From NCBI GenBank assembly GCA_030407085.1, contig CM059586.1, forward strand, positions 89,091,501 to 89,155,500: a DNA stretch of 64,000 bases, given 5' to 3'. The stretch is from Trichopria drosophilae. Taxonomy: Eukaryota > Arthropoda > Insecta > Hymenoptera > Diapriidae. A program made the position numbers and the translations under genes. Shown here one piece after another: positions 35,031-47,694 of this stretch. The notes under the pieces are model-generated. The model was not told where the DNA came from and ran no database searches. It saw only the letters and a program-made list of their open reading frames with translations. Each line of letters opens with the position of its first letter. Position 1 is the first letter of the stretch.

Positions 35031-35510
35031 GACGTGGAATTCAGTGGTGCTAGAATAAAAAGTGTATTTTTTTTTTATTTGATAAACATTTTTTAGAACC
35101 AAATTTTTTTTTGAAAAAAGTGAAATTTTTTAAAATATATGCGTAATTATTTTCAAAATAGGTTTTACACTCACCCTAAATTGTTTGATTTTTTAATTTA
35201 ATTTAGAAAAATGTAGTATTTTTTTCGAAAACAGAATTTTTTTCGCGCTAAAATATATGGGTCAGCAAAATTATTTATGTAGTAGTTTTTGACGTAGAAT
35301 TCAGAGGTGCTGTGATGAAAATGTAAACATTTGTTTTGACCCATAAAACAAAATGTTTACCGATCAGAAATTGTTTTTTTTTAACGGAATTTTTGAAAAT
35401 TCATCCCTACGTTTTTTTTTTGTTCACCATCACTTAAAAAAATTTTTTAATTAATTTAGAGCAATGTAGTAGCATTTTTCCAAAAACAAAATTTTTTCCC
35501 CCTAAAAGAA
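35031..35510 (+). repeat. Tandem dimer of a ~255-bp repeat
   Basis: GACGTGGAATTCAGTGGTGC (35031) matches GACGTAGAATTCAGAGGTGC (35291). AATTTAGAAAAATGTAGTA (35200) matches AATTTAGAGCAATGTAGTAG (35453). The two offsets (260 and 253) indicate one old duplication with small length changes. Confidence 0.7.
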
Positions 35511-37560
35511 TGAAGGTTCGAATGAACTTCAAAGAACCAATGAATGATAAAGAAATTCAAATTGAGACACGGCGTCCTATTTGACCTTGAATCTAATACG
35601 ATATTTACCGATCATAAAATTAATATATATAATAATGATTGATATTAATTTGATGGTCAATTTAAATCCCATGAACAATAAAGGTTCTCATTCGTGTCCT
35701 TGACCATCATAACATAACGAATGACCAGGTCAAGGTCATATCGAAGAAAGTCGTCGAAAAGATAGAGATGTTTCAAAAACTCATTTAACATATTTCTATA
35801 AAATACATTCGCGAAAAATTACTCAAAGGTTCCCACATTTTATACTTATTAACTGCGAAGGAAATACAAAAATAACTACAAACTTTCTTATACATGCATA
35901 TAATGGATCAACGAAGAAACACCATAGACAAATGTTGGAATTAAATTTGAAATGGAATAGTGGTAGATGCTAAATTATAAAATCCATGCTGTAGCAATTT
36001 CATTGATTTTCACTGATTCTGCTAAGTAATTATTGAATAACGTAGTAAAGAAACGCCACACATAGACACATTTTGAAAACTTTGTGTCAAAACCAAATGA
36101 CTCATGATAGAATTGACCAAACTGGATGGTACTAGTACGAAATTGAAGATAAGGGATTGTAGAATACTGGAAAAATATTGGGGAATATTTATAATAATAT
36201 TTTGACCTTGAAAATCCAAAGGCCAAACATCAATTTTTTATTGTTCGAAAAACACTAACTCAGGATCTACAAGACCAAAACGGAGAATATTTTTTCTCGT
36301 TAATTATGTTTTTTTTGGATCGATGATGAAGAAAGTGTTAAAATATTTTAAAAATTCGTCTTCCATATTAGATCCACCGTTTTGAACAGCTCCAAAATAA
36401 TTTGAAATTTTGGATTAGCAAACTTATTGACATATTATATTTTCGATATAAAAATGTGTGCCGCAAAGTGTTAACAAGGACCCGAAAAAACGAGCGTTTT
36501 GAGTTCTATTTATAACAGATTCGCAAAACTGTCTAAAATCGCTTTTACCCTTGTAACCTCAATTTTTAAAAAACTAGAGCCAATGTAATATTACAGTAGG
36601 TATATTTGGAGTCTGAGGCAAAATTCCTATACAAATCGACTCCTATTTATCAGTCCAGAAAATTTTGGACATAGATAATTTATTTTATTTTGTTAAATGT
36701 GCTGTCCATCAATTTACTTTACATTTTGTAGATTTTCCAATTACATAACAGTACATAATACAAATTATAGAACATAACTCGTCCAATTCAATAGAAGAAC
36801 TGTCCAAAATCCAACATTGCTAAACAACGTGACAATAGTTCGAATTCGATCATTCTAATTACACGCAAGGCTATTTAAATGTTAGGTATGGATATTCAGC
36901 AAAGATTTTTAAAGAACTGTCCTCATCTATGCAAAATCCTTGATCATTTTCAAACGTTCGACGAAGAAATTCTGATGAACATCTGCTTGACACTACATTA
37001 CTTGAAATTACAAACCTCTGGATTTGGTACCAAAATCTTTAATATATTACACATTATATTATCTAGTAACTATAATAATTATGTGTGTATCAGGGGCGTA
37101 AAACTGAGTTTTACACCTGAATGCAGAACGCAAAGGACAGCGAAGTTTCTCCGAAGGTCATGAGGGCGAAAATTCTGCGCCTAAGATTCTAACATTATTT
37201 TTCTCCGCAGGGAAATAGTCATTTTATGCCTACTTCTTCATGAGGAATATTAAAATAACACATGTAGTAATTCTGCATTAAATAATAGATAAGTTTTTTT
37301 ACCATCCGTACAACAAGAAATATTTTCTTGGAAATTTTACCATTCCAGATGGCAATTTTGGGATACGCTTACAAAATGAGAATAGTTGTGATTGTTCCCT
37401 ATAAAAACGGCCATAAGTTCTTGAAATTTGTACTTATCAGACAGTAAAAGTTACAAAACCATCTAGTAATTTTCCTCTCCATTCGAAATTACCATAATTC
37501 ATTAAGGACACAAAGAACATATTAATATGTATATAAAAAACAGTACATTATGTGCCAAGG
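35511..37560. other. Intergenic DNA
   Basis: AGGTCAAGGTCA at about 35727-35738 includes TCAAGGTCA, the extended half-site bound by FTZ-F1/ERR-type nuclear receptors, opposite a CCTTGACC at 35698. About 36361-36386 carries a reversed copy of the GGCGGATCC repeat core. The frame 36879-37163 is not recognisable. About 37090-37180 is a GC-richer patch (AGGGGCGTAAAACTGAGTTT). Confidence 0.4.
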
Positions 37561-39670
37561 ACGAAATTCGATCTTCGACGATTGTGAAGTTTGGATAACA
37601 AGGAAGTGAGGATAAAATCACACTCGTCGGAGATCGATATTTCGCCCATGACCAATACTGTATTTTTCGATCCGATTCTCGCTGGACTCGATAATTCGCG
37701 GCCGAAGGTTTCGTCCTATAGGTTTTACGGCCGGAGGATAAAAAAAATAATAAAGTATGATTGACATAATGTATTCCCAAATGTACGTACTATCAACCAG
37801 AAAATTTATAAACCAGACAAGCAGATATATTTAAAAAATATTCCAAATTTCTAAAATTAAACTCGACATAAAATGATCACTAACAATACCTAACATTATA
37901 AAACATTACATTTTTAATATATTTAAGCGAAAATTAGACAGTATTTGAGCACATTGTGACACTATAAATGTATATATAAAGGTAATTTTAAACCACTTTC
38001 ATTGGACTTTACAGGACCGCTTCGAATGGAATAAAATTTGTCAGAGAACCTAAAAGAACGACGACGAGAGTAGCGAGGCATGATGCGATTTCGCAAAAAG
38101 TGACCTCCCTCATAGACAAAATTACCGAACAAAAATTAGTAAAGCTTATAATGAATAAAGAAGAAGCAATTAACGTCGCGTAATATTAATAATGACGATA
38201 ATTTACCTTTATTGCACATTCAAAGGGGGCACATTTTATGACCCAGCGTAATTGTATGCATAACATAAATTACATCGTCGTGTAGTCGGTGAGATCATGA
38301 GATATATGGTGCGAATATGTATGAAATATAATTAAGCTGGACGCAATGTGTAATAATATGTGAAAGAAAGTAAACGTTAACAAGGTAAAAAGAAAAATAT
38401 CTTAATTTTCACGATTTTAAATTCACCGCTTCAACTGAGATGTAAAAAACGAAATTTGCAATAGAATTAAAACAACGTTTATTTCATTATCTCAAATTGT
38501 GGTTTCAACGAATTTATTAAATACGCAAATTATCCAATTTTACACAAAAATAATTAAATAAGTTTACTGCTCTAAAATAAATTATACAATAAAATGTTAT
38601 TTTTCAAGTAATAACGCAGTCGTTTAACATAATATTTATGAATATGTTTCAGAGAATAAAACATCAAGTACTGTAGGTCACATATTATGCAATATTTCTG
38701 CATTGCAATAAAGCTCTTATTGTTCTTATTATTATTATCATTGTTATTATGTACATACAATCTAGTAAAATCAAATTACACCATAATTCATATTATTCAA
38801 TTAAAACCGAAAAGGGTATTGTGTTATTTGTATAGTTTTAATTATTTTCAGCATTCAGAATTTCGATCTAAAACACTCGAATGAACGAACGCTCCAAAAT
38901 TAATTTGCACCAATCATCACAGCTTATTATAATAAGTATTTTTGTTACAGCACAATATTAAATAAGTAAATAATGTGAATGAAATGAAAACGCAATTTTT
39001 AAAAACAAAATCTGTATAGAAATGCACCTATCGGTTGAAACAAAAAATTTGATGAATTAAATGTGGTCAATATTTTGAACAAAAAAAAATAATTAAATTT
39101 CTAAACTTGCTTCGTTAAATCTGTGAAACGATATGTATTTAAATATTAAATTAAATATCGACTGAAGTTGAAACTATTAAACGTTTATTAATTTTTCCCG
39201 TTCCATCGAGCTATTATAATAGGCGAAAGGTTTCCAATTGCTGAAAATTGAATTTTAATTTTTAATTAATTTATTTATTTCTAATTTAAATTGATGTTAC
39301 ACCCCGGTAATAAAAATAGTAAGAACTTTTCAGTTATGTATTGAATATTTCATAGACTTTCTTCCATCTCGATTTCTAGCGAGTTTAACAAAAATGGAAA
39401 AATATTAGAATTAGTTTCGAAAAACAAATAAACAAGAAATGGTGGAGGGGGTAAATGATTCAAACAAAGTTTCCGCATACATGAGTGAGAACGACACAAA
39501 ACCTACGAAAATAAGTCTACTCTTGCTTGACACATTATGTGATAATGTTTTCTCATACTTATTACAAATGACCGATAAAGGTATATTGTAAAAGAAAACT
39601 TTATTTTTTCAAGAAGTTCTTTTAAATTAAAATGTTTCGCACTGCTAAAAACGTGCAATAATACTTATAT
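37561..39670. other. Intergenic DNA with a CpG-rich patch
   Basis: 37560-37740 is CpG-rich (TCGATCCGATTCTCGCTGG, TCGCGGCCGAAGG), and a 92-codon minus frame covers it (37502-37780) without a recognisable product. The remainder is AT-rich and empty. Confidence 0.45.
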
Positions 39671-39678
39671 TGTGGTTT

Positions 39679-40052
39679 GGATGCCTCTCGGAAACTCAAC
39701 AAATCACAAAACAGTCACTTCAAAAACCCGACATTCAAAAACCAGACAGTTCAAAAAACAGACATTTCAAAATACAGACATTCAAAATACAGACATTCAA
39801 AAATCAGACATTTCAAAATGTACATATTTTGAAAATGTAATTAATGATTGATTCAGTGCTTAATAAATAACCCGAGGGTCAAATTGATTTGACCTTCACG
39901 TGACCTACAAAATCGGAAGTGTCTGTATTCTGAAATATCGGGTTTTTGAATGTCTGTTTTTTGAAATGTCTGTTTTTTAATGTTTGTTTTTTGAACTATC
40001 TGGTTTTTGAAGTGTCCGTTTTGTGATATGTCTGGTTTTTTTAGATGCACCC
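39679..40052. mobile_element. 374-bp iteron-ended element with 8-bp target duplication
   Basis: Ends GGATGCCTCT (left) and, read inward, GGGTGCATCT (right). Flanked by TGTGGTTT at 39671-39678 and 40053-40060. The left arm (39710-39820) holds at least seven iterons of the type TTCAAAAAACAGACAT (variants CCCGACA, CCAGACAG, TACAGACA). The right arm (39905-40040) holds about seven in the opposite orientation (TGTCTGTTTTTTGAAA). The core includes GGTCAAATTGATTTGACC. The 8-bp duplication points to hAT- or P-type mobilisation. The minus frame 39853-40071 is an iteron artefact. Confidence 0.82.
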
Positions 40053-40060
40053 TGTGGTTT

Positions 40061-43000
40061 GTTTGTTCCAAACTAGACGACCATTTTTAATGAGACGGTT
40101 CTTGTAGATAATAAATTTATTTTTTTTTTAATTACAATAATTACATGCTGAGTTATATAAAATATTCGTGTACCGAGCATGCGTATTAATGCATAATAAA
40201 GTGGGCGCCAAAATGCAGTAATGTTATGTTCAAAATGCTCGAAAAAGTCATGTGTGTTGTTTCAAAAAAGGAATTGTAGATTAATTTCCCAGTTTTTCAA
40301 TACGTAAATTAAAATGTTAATACTAAAAACAATTTTTATCTAATAATGTAACCTCACTTTAAGGATCAGCTACTTTTATGTTTTCCAGAAAGTTTGTTTT
40401 TTAATTGTTCTGCTTTTAACTCCGCCTCAATACTATCGAATATGGATTTTTGTGATTTCTATATCATCGGAATAATGCGAAGCTTCTTCAATTTAAGGTA
40501 AATTGTAATTTCAATTTCAGGAAATTGAGTTATTCTTTTTCGAGATATAAATTCCAAAAAGTTATGTTGACAACAGTAATATACAAATTAATGCTCACGG
40601 TGACCAAATTCGTGTAAGCAAATTATTATGTCTAACCTTGTTTGGGCAATTTATTGGATTCAAGTGTAACTTCTGAAATACATTATCCTGCAGAAATTTT
40701 GGATTTCTTCAGGTTGCAGTAGAAAGTAGCACTCATTAACTTGAACAATTAACTTTTAGAATAACAGACAATAGGCAGCAAATCAAATGAACAATGAATA
40801 AAGAAGTAACAATAGTACCTTTATTTACGGGTGTTATTAAATGTGAACTGATTAGTGATATAAATATGTATATATTGGGATCAATTTTTCAACAATATGC
40901 CATTTTCTGTCTAAAAAATCGTAGGCTGTCCTAATCTCAAATTAATAATTAAAATCCTGACTTCATGGATCAAATTGAACAACGGATTTGTTTTCAGAGG
41001 CAAAAAAATATATAATATCCACTACCAACGATTCAAGATCCATCACCAAAAAAAAATGGTTAGTGATCCTGTGTAATTAAACCTTTTAAGAACTCCTTAT
41101 GTGAATTTATGTTTAATGTATTACATTTTATGAAATTTGTATTTTTTTTCCTGATTATATTTATTTTGTTATGTTTATGTTTAGGTTATGTTTAGTTTTA
41201 TATTTATTTACCAGAAATTGAAATCAAGTTCTGAAAGCCCTGAAAAAAATAACATTGAATCTATTATATTTTTATTTAAATATACCAAAAATTATGGTTT
41301 ATTCAATTTTTAAATGATTTTATTGCATAGTTTTACAATCTAAGTTGTCCTATATAAAATAATTTTACTCGCAACGATGTATAGAAGTTATCAAATATCA
41401 TATTTAGTAAATTAAATATGCTTTTGGAAGTATTGGAACATAACACTTTTTATTATTCAATTTACTCAATTCAAGAAATCTTTTTATTCAATTCAAGAAG
41501 TTTTTTTAATTCAATAAATTATTTTTTTTTATATAAGAATTATAAAATTCCAAAAATTATTTATTTACACACAAAAAATGTGATGAACAAAATAATTTGT
41601 TATAATAAAAAAAAAATATTTTGTTAAATTTAAAAAAAAGATTGCACTGTAAATTGCAGATTGTATCCTAACTCTCTGAATGTAAATGTACTAACTTAAG
41701 TCGACGTTAAATTTATCAATAATCTTTTTTAAAAATGAGATAAAAAAATACTCAAAAACTTCAAATTCTATAAATGGTAAAGCGTTAGGTAATAATAGAT
41801 ATATTGACTGATTTAACCGAATGTTTATTATGCTTAATGAAACAACTAGTTATCGGGTTCTTGCGTAACATCCTCAAACTTGCTTAAGAGAAACGTAATC
41901 AAGTTTGACTAAAAGACTGGAAACCTGTTTCGAATACAAAAGGCTGTTAAAGGGTAATAAAGCTTAACAGGTACCTACCTCAATTTTATTTATGGTGTGG
42001 GCTCTCGTGAAATGACTGCGATCCCTTAGGAAAAGTCACTTGAAAAGTATCAATGCCTACATATACCATTGTTGGAATTCCATGAAATTTGAATTTCTAA
42101 TTCTCTTGAACCGAAAAATGTTTCAATTTAAACGTATAAAAAGTGTGTCTCTACTCTTGAAAGATTGAATTTTCCTTCAAAATATAAAAAAAAATAAATA
42201 ATTTTATTGCGTTATTTTTTGTAATATTTCCATAATCTGCAATTTTAAAGACCATCGAAATTAGACTAAAGAATGACCAATTAACGCATGGAAATCTTGC
42301 TTTGTGAACTCAGTTAGTCCATAAAATATTTATTCCATTTCTTTTTATTTCCTTTTTCATGTTTTACGCGCTTCTTTAGTCTGTCCCATTTGCTTTCTTC
42401 TCTAAAGATTTTCTGTGTTTATTCTTCTTCTTCCATTTTTTCTTTCACGTATTTTTTTATGAATGCTTATATTGTCGCAATGTAATAAATTATTCATAAA
42501 TTCAAAATTAAGGCTTAATAATAAAATTTATTTACCATACCTTGTGAATATTGAATATTAAGTTATTTTACTTATTAAGAGCGTTTTAAAAGTTGGGTTA
42601 CGATTTGTTGAGATGTATTGACTACATGTACATTGTTCCATACCGCATTTAACATAAATGTCTTTAAATATTAACACATGTTCATCCTTTTACAGAGCAA
42701 CAAATTTTACAATTTGCACAACGAAAAATGTATACAACCGTTGTAAAGAATCCCGTTTTCCTTTTCTCATTTCAGGCAAAAAAAGGATTACTTCCTGTCA
42801 GGTTTTGTACTCTAATATGAAATATTTTTAAGTCTATAGCCAGAAAAATATATTAAAAAATGTAGCATAAATTATTTTGTACAATCTGTATAAACTTTTT
42901 ATATAGTTTCGGTGGATTAACAAATTTTCTAAAATTAGGTTATAAAATGCGTTATTTGCTTTATAATTTTTTAATAAAACTCCAGTGCATAATATATGTA

Positions 43001-43276
43001 ATGTATATAAATTATTGAATTTTTACGTGAATATTATGCAACCTTTCTAAATATGTTATCAATATGTATTATATCATTATATGCAACAACGGCGAAGAAA
43101 GTTGACTTTCACTGTTAGAAATATTCGGAAAATTCTGATACTTTTATGTTACCGGAATAACAGAATTTTACTAAAACCTATAACCGACAAATTATACAAC
43201 AATATCAGAAAATTACGAAACTTTTAACAGCGACTATGAATCAGCGAGAGTAAGTGAGGTTAGTTTGGTTTGTCAT
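40061..43276. other. AT-rich intergenic DNA
   Basis: Extremely AT-rich (notably 41100-41640 and 42180-43080). Short frames are Phe/Ile/Asn/Lys-rich chance products. No repeat or RNA recognised. Confidence 0.55.
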
Positions 43277-43292
43277 CGCCAGGGGCAGACGC
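43277..43292 (+). promoter_or_regulatory. Possible CTCF-like site (weak)
   Basis: TCGCCAGGGGCAGACG in AT-rich DNA, a partial CTCF core match. Followed by ATAGCGCCCG about 20 bases on. Confidence 0.25.
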
Positions 43293-43559
43293 GACGTTAG
43301 ATCTCTACAATAGCGCCCGTGATTCCTGTTGTAGAAGTTTGATTCAATCATAAGAGATTCCATAGTCTAGCTTCAATGTATAAAAAATTTCCTATAATAT
43401 TAGCATAAAATCATTACGTTGATACAGAGAGAATATATTTTCGATACTTTTTGTATTGACTCAACTTTTTGGGAAACCTAATGTATAAGGGGTCAATATC
43501 TTCGTCTTTTTCACTGTGATATTTCATTAATTATTTGGTCAATTAAGGTAGACTTCAAA

Positions 43560-44180
43560 AACCGAAGTTTTTTTAATTTTTTGTGGATGTGGCTGGAAAA
43601 ATATTCATTGCAGGTCAAAACGTCACCAAACGTGAATTGTACGGCTTAAGAAAATTAAACTTTAACCCCTTTCGGTCCAAAATGGCAAAATGTATCGCCG
43701 ATTTCATACTCCGTAAGTTTATGAATATCTTTGAGATATTTTTTCTACAGTTTTTGGATATGTTCTATACGAATCCGAAGTGAGTTTTTCAATAGCATTT
43801 TAATTTTGTGGAATATGGTTGCATTATTGGGGGAAAAAACGAAAATAAAGTGAAAACTGCTTCAGTATACTGAAATTTTCCTTGCGAAGGAGTTGCCGGG
43901 TCGTATCAGGCCTCGGAATTCTGTGGCATAATGAGTTTTACTAAAAATTGGTCCCCATTAGAATTTAAATTATAAAATGTCGTTCTCAAAACGGGGCTAT
44001 TTATACGGAATTTATTGGTTATTTGCGTTATTTTAAAATATGTCTTGTATCTTGTCACAGATTTTGTTGAATATAATGATGCAGGTATGATGTCTTTGAG
44101 GACATTGAATCCGCTTATTAAATTATGAAAATTCAAAATAGCGGATCTATATTGCAAGGTATGTGCAAAATTAAAAAGAA
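43560..44180. repeat. Degenerate dispersed repeats
   Basis: TTTAACCCCTTTCGGTCC (about 43661) resembles the start of TTAA-type repeats, followed by AAAATGGCAAAATG. At 44128-44155, AAAATTCAAAATAGCGGATC is the GGCGGATCC-family core. Frames 43583-43783 (plus) and 43906-44196 (minus) lie inside and are not genes. Confidence 0.45.
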
Positions 44181-45423
44181 CCATTTCAATAAGCACACCT
44201 GAGAGACCAAAAACAATATCAAATATCGTTCAGATAGAAAGCGGTGGCGACAAATAAATATCGGTCGTGACAATTATTTTTATGCGCAATTTTTTCGACA
44301 GGACTCACGATAAAACAACAAAATTATAAAAATTAATAAAAAAAGAATAAAAAGAAATTAAAATGTACAGAAATGTTGGAATTAGGTTATATTTTTCCCG
44401 CTAAAATGTTGGTCTTTGATCTCTATATCACTTTCTGACAAAAAATATGAAAAAACTCCAAAAAATCTTGCATTTTTACGATATTTTCGTTTCTGCAGCC
44501 GTCATTTTTAATTTTGACGTTTTGTTTTAATATTATTGTCTTTATTCGATCATACTATATCGATTTGAAAGGTTTAGTCTATATTTCCGGTATATTGAAA
44601 ATGATAAATGTGAAAAAAACTACGAAATACTGACTCTTGAACAATTTTCGACGCTCTGTTCGCTATTTTGAACTCTTCTCATTAAATATAATGTATAGTG
44701 ATTTTGAAGTTTAGATATTAACTACACAATCTAAGGTTTCAGCGAAATCGGTATGGTATATCAGGGTGAAAATATTGAATTACCAAAAAAAAAACGAAAA
44801 AATGTGCAGTATTTCTCTTAAAACCCAAAAATAAGCAGTAAATCGAGTTATTTTTTTTTATATTTAAACGTCACCAATCGAAAGAGTTAAGGTATGTTGA
44901 CTTTTAAGATATACGAATTTTTGTTACAGTTTCGGTCGAAGCTGCAGGAAAGTTCATAGTATAAAGATCTGTATTATCAAAAAATGAATTAAAATAAATA
45001 GTAGTAATGTGATTTCTTCCATGGTGTCATTGTGTAAAGAATTTAATTCCGATATTGACGAGTGGTTTTGAGATTTGCAAACACTGATGATTTTCTTGGC
45101 CATATGTAAAAGTTCATGATGATCCAAGAGTTGTGCCCAATGACCAGCGGACATCCGTGTTGAAGTTAGATTTCGGTGGTTCTATTTTATTTTTAAGAAA
45201 AGATTCCATTTTTCATGTGTCTTTATTTGTCGATCTCTTCGTCGGGATTGTTGGAATTTCAACCCAGGTCGCAGAATTGTTTTGCAGACTTTTGCATCAG
45301 CTGATTGTGTTCTTCAATTGGCATATTTCCATCTTGAAAATTTCAATTACGAAAGCAATAATTCAAATAAATTTGTTTTCCTATAATAATATAAAATATT
45401 AAACAATATCAGACGACAGAATA
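44181..45423. other. Intergenic DNA, possible decayed coding remnant
   Basis: A reversed relative of the GAAAGAG repeat lies at 44873. On the minus strand from about 45345 down to 44990, protein-like segments appear in shifting frames (one reads MPIEEHNQLMQKSAKQFCD, another LTSTRMSAGHWAQLLDHHEL), broken by stops and frame changes. This may be a degenerate gene or transposon ORF. I cannot name a family. Confidence 0.3.
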
Positions 45424-46333
45424 TATAGGGTATCCCGCAAGTCGCGGACCGTATTGCCGGTACGTATTCTGAAATTTCAAGCAAAAAAGTCCTTTACCAA
45501 AATTGGATCTGATGCCAACAATTGGAGCGGTTCGCCATTGATGTTTTGAAAAAAGAATCACTCTTTTTGCAATAATTTGTCTTTTTTGGACGTTATCTTA
45601 ATAAAATAAGGCGCATTTTAAAGCCACATTGAAAATGTACAATTCATCTCTGAGGCTGTTTGACCTAAAATGAATATTGCTCTTGCTATAGTAATAAAAA
45701 GGGTAAAAAAGCCAGCTTTTGCGATTTTTCGCGTTTATCGTTATTTCGAGAAGTAGCTAATGTAATACCACTATCTGAAAGTTGTAGCACTTGAAAGAAC
45801 GAACAATTTAACCCCTAATACAATGACATTCGTCGAAAATTGAGCCCAAAAGAAGCCTCTTAATATTAAAAAATTGGCGGAAAATGGCTTGACATTCGCG
45901 AAACGCGTCAATTCCGGGAATTTCAGCCGTTTCTTTTGGGCTCAATTTTTTTCTAATCTCCTCGTATTAAGAGTAAAATTGTTCATTTTTTGAAGTGCTG
46001 CAACTTTCTCACAGTGTTGTTTCATTACCTATTTATCAAAATTGGCATTTTTTACACTTTTTATGACTATGGAAGAGAAATATTCATTTTAACTCAAACA
46101 GCCTCCAAGGTGAATTGTAAAGCTTGAAAGCAGCTTTAAAATGCGCTTAATTTTATTAAGATAACTTCAAAAAAAGAAAAATTATTGCAAAAAGAGTAAA
46201 GTTTTTTAACCTCAATGACACGCCAGTCAAATTGTAGGCATCGAATCCAATTTTGGTTTAGGATTTTTTTTGCTTGAAATTTCATGTAGAATACGTACCT
46301 GCAATCGGGCCGCGAGTTGTGGGACATCCTGTA
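45424..46333. mobile_element. 910-bp foldback element with ~420-bp arms
   Basis: Left end TATAGGGTATCCCGCAAGTC; right end read inward TACAGGATGTCCCACAACTC. Homology between the arms continues with small gaps through TGAAATTTCAAGCAAAAAA, CCAAAATTGGAT, TTATCTTAATAAAAT, GCGCATTTTAAAGC and finally TTGAGCCCAAAAGAA (about 45839-45855 and 45932-45948). Only about 75 bases form the loop. No transposase frame. Either a foldback transposon or two head-to-head copies of one ~430-bp element. Confidence 0.85.
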
Positions 46334-46914
46334 TTTAGAGTGTCCTTGATTATTTCCACATTTAGGCCCATTTTGAATCGCTTCGTGTCTAATTAGATGC
46401 TGTCGTCTGAAACTAAGTATACTTTGATTGGATTTCGATCAGAAAGTGTTCCTATTCCATTCGACATCTCTTACAATTAGAATCCATGCAGTACCATCGC
46501 AATTATGTATATAGAGATAAAAACGGAACAAATATATATATCTGAATGACACCTCATTTGTATGCAATTGGTCTAATTTCCATTTATTGTCAAAGTCTTA
46601 TATTCATCATTTTTCGATTTATTCGCTTTCGGACAAATTTAGACGTGTTACAATAAATGTTGTGCAAGAGAGGTTTCATCAATCATTTTTTTACGCTGAG
46701 TCCAATCCTAAATGTTTATTAATCAGAATTACATTAAGAAAATGAAGATAATTGTGTTACAGAACGTAAATCTTGTCTGATGATTTTCAAAATTTACAAT
46801 TGAGGGCCTGCGTGGGAAATCGGCCTAACTCGACTCAAGTGCTTTTTTTGGAAATGAGTTCAATTGCAAGAGCATGTAATGTTGCACTTAATTTATTCAT
46901 TAGGAAGTAATGAA
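46334..46914. other. AT-rich intergenic DNA
   Basis: Nothing supported. Confidence 0.5.
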
Positions 46915-47155
46915 GAATTTAAAAAATTTTTTTTTATATTATTTTACGTCGACTTTTGTGAACCCACATGGGACTAAATCGCGACGGGACCTACAGTTTA
47001 TGGAGGTGGAATCCGAACCACCTGAGCTTTGGCGTTATTAGACACTTATAACCAAATACAGAGGTGTCCCAATGACAGATGGCAGAGGCCGGGATCGAAC
47101 CAGGGTTTTCTGATTATGAAGCCGACACTCTACCAACTGAGCCACCGCCGCTCTG
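46915..47155 (-). mobile_element. tRNA-derived SINE
   Basis: Read on the minus strand: a tRNA-like head with A box TGGCTCAGTTGG (47133-47144) and B box GGTTCGATCCC (47091-47101), a ~110-base unrelated body, then an A/T-rich tail (about 46915-46945). The body holds a second T-arm-like hairpin, AGGTGG and CCACCT arms around TTCGGATT (47004-47023), containing a B-box-like GGTTCGGATTCC. Target duplications are not clear. Transcription by RNA polymerase III from the A/B boxes would be expected when the element was active. Confidence 0.75.
47080..47151 (-). pseudogene. Degenerate tRNA-like head (Met-like anticodon CAT)
   Basis: The D arm is intact (GCTC pairing with GAGT). The anticodon loop TTCATAA presents CAT, as in elongator tRNA-Met, but the stem TCGGC/TCAGA has two mismatches. 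The T stem has four of five pairs and the acceptor stem pairs poorly. This supports a SINE head descended from a tRNA rather than a working tRNA gene. Confidence 0.6.
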
Positions 47156-47692
47156 TTTTAAAGATTAAAACAATTTCCGTTTATGGAAAACTTGATTTAG
47201 TTAGGCTGTTTTTAAGAAAATCGAAACAATCGAATTATTACTAGTATTACATGAAAAAATAAGTTGATTAAAAGAACCAACTACTAATTGGTTGGTAGAA
47301 CCTAAGTAATCAATTGTACTTGCTTCCATCTACCATCCGAAGTTAGTTAGAAGAAATAAAAAAACCCCGCACAATAATCTCAGTAGCTTGGCCTAGAGAA
47401 TTAATTTGTTGGCCTGATTGTAAACGAAATCAGACGGCTTTAACTTATATTCCGTAATATTATGGTGTGGTTGATATATAATAGTTGATATACATCCAAC
47501 TAATTAAATAGTCCACTCAACCAACTGGAAGTAATCTTGTTAACAAATTTCTTGTCTAGAATTCAGCCCACTCAGACAGTTAGTAAAGACAACAAATATA
47601 TTGGTTATCCCAACTAAATCATTCGTTTCGTCAATTATTATAAGAAATATTAATATTAACAATATTGTAATCAGAGTTGAAAGCGCAAATTG
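47156..47692. other. Intergenic DNA with inverted CAACTAATT-like words
   Basis: Words such as CCAACTACTAATTGGTTGG (47277-47296, near-palindromic), GTTGATATA and CCAACTAATT recur between 47260 and 47620 in both orientations. Probably another decayed short element; limits not definable. Confidence 0.35.
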
Positions 47693-47694
47693 TA

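Noticed and set aside
47080..47151. Functional tRNA-Met gene
   Set aside because: Acceptor and anticodon stems pair poorly, and the sequence continues into a SINE body with an A/T tail.
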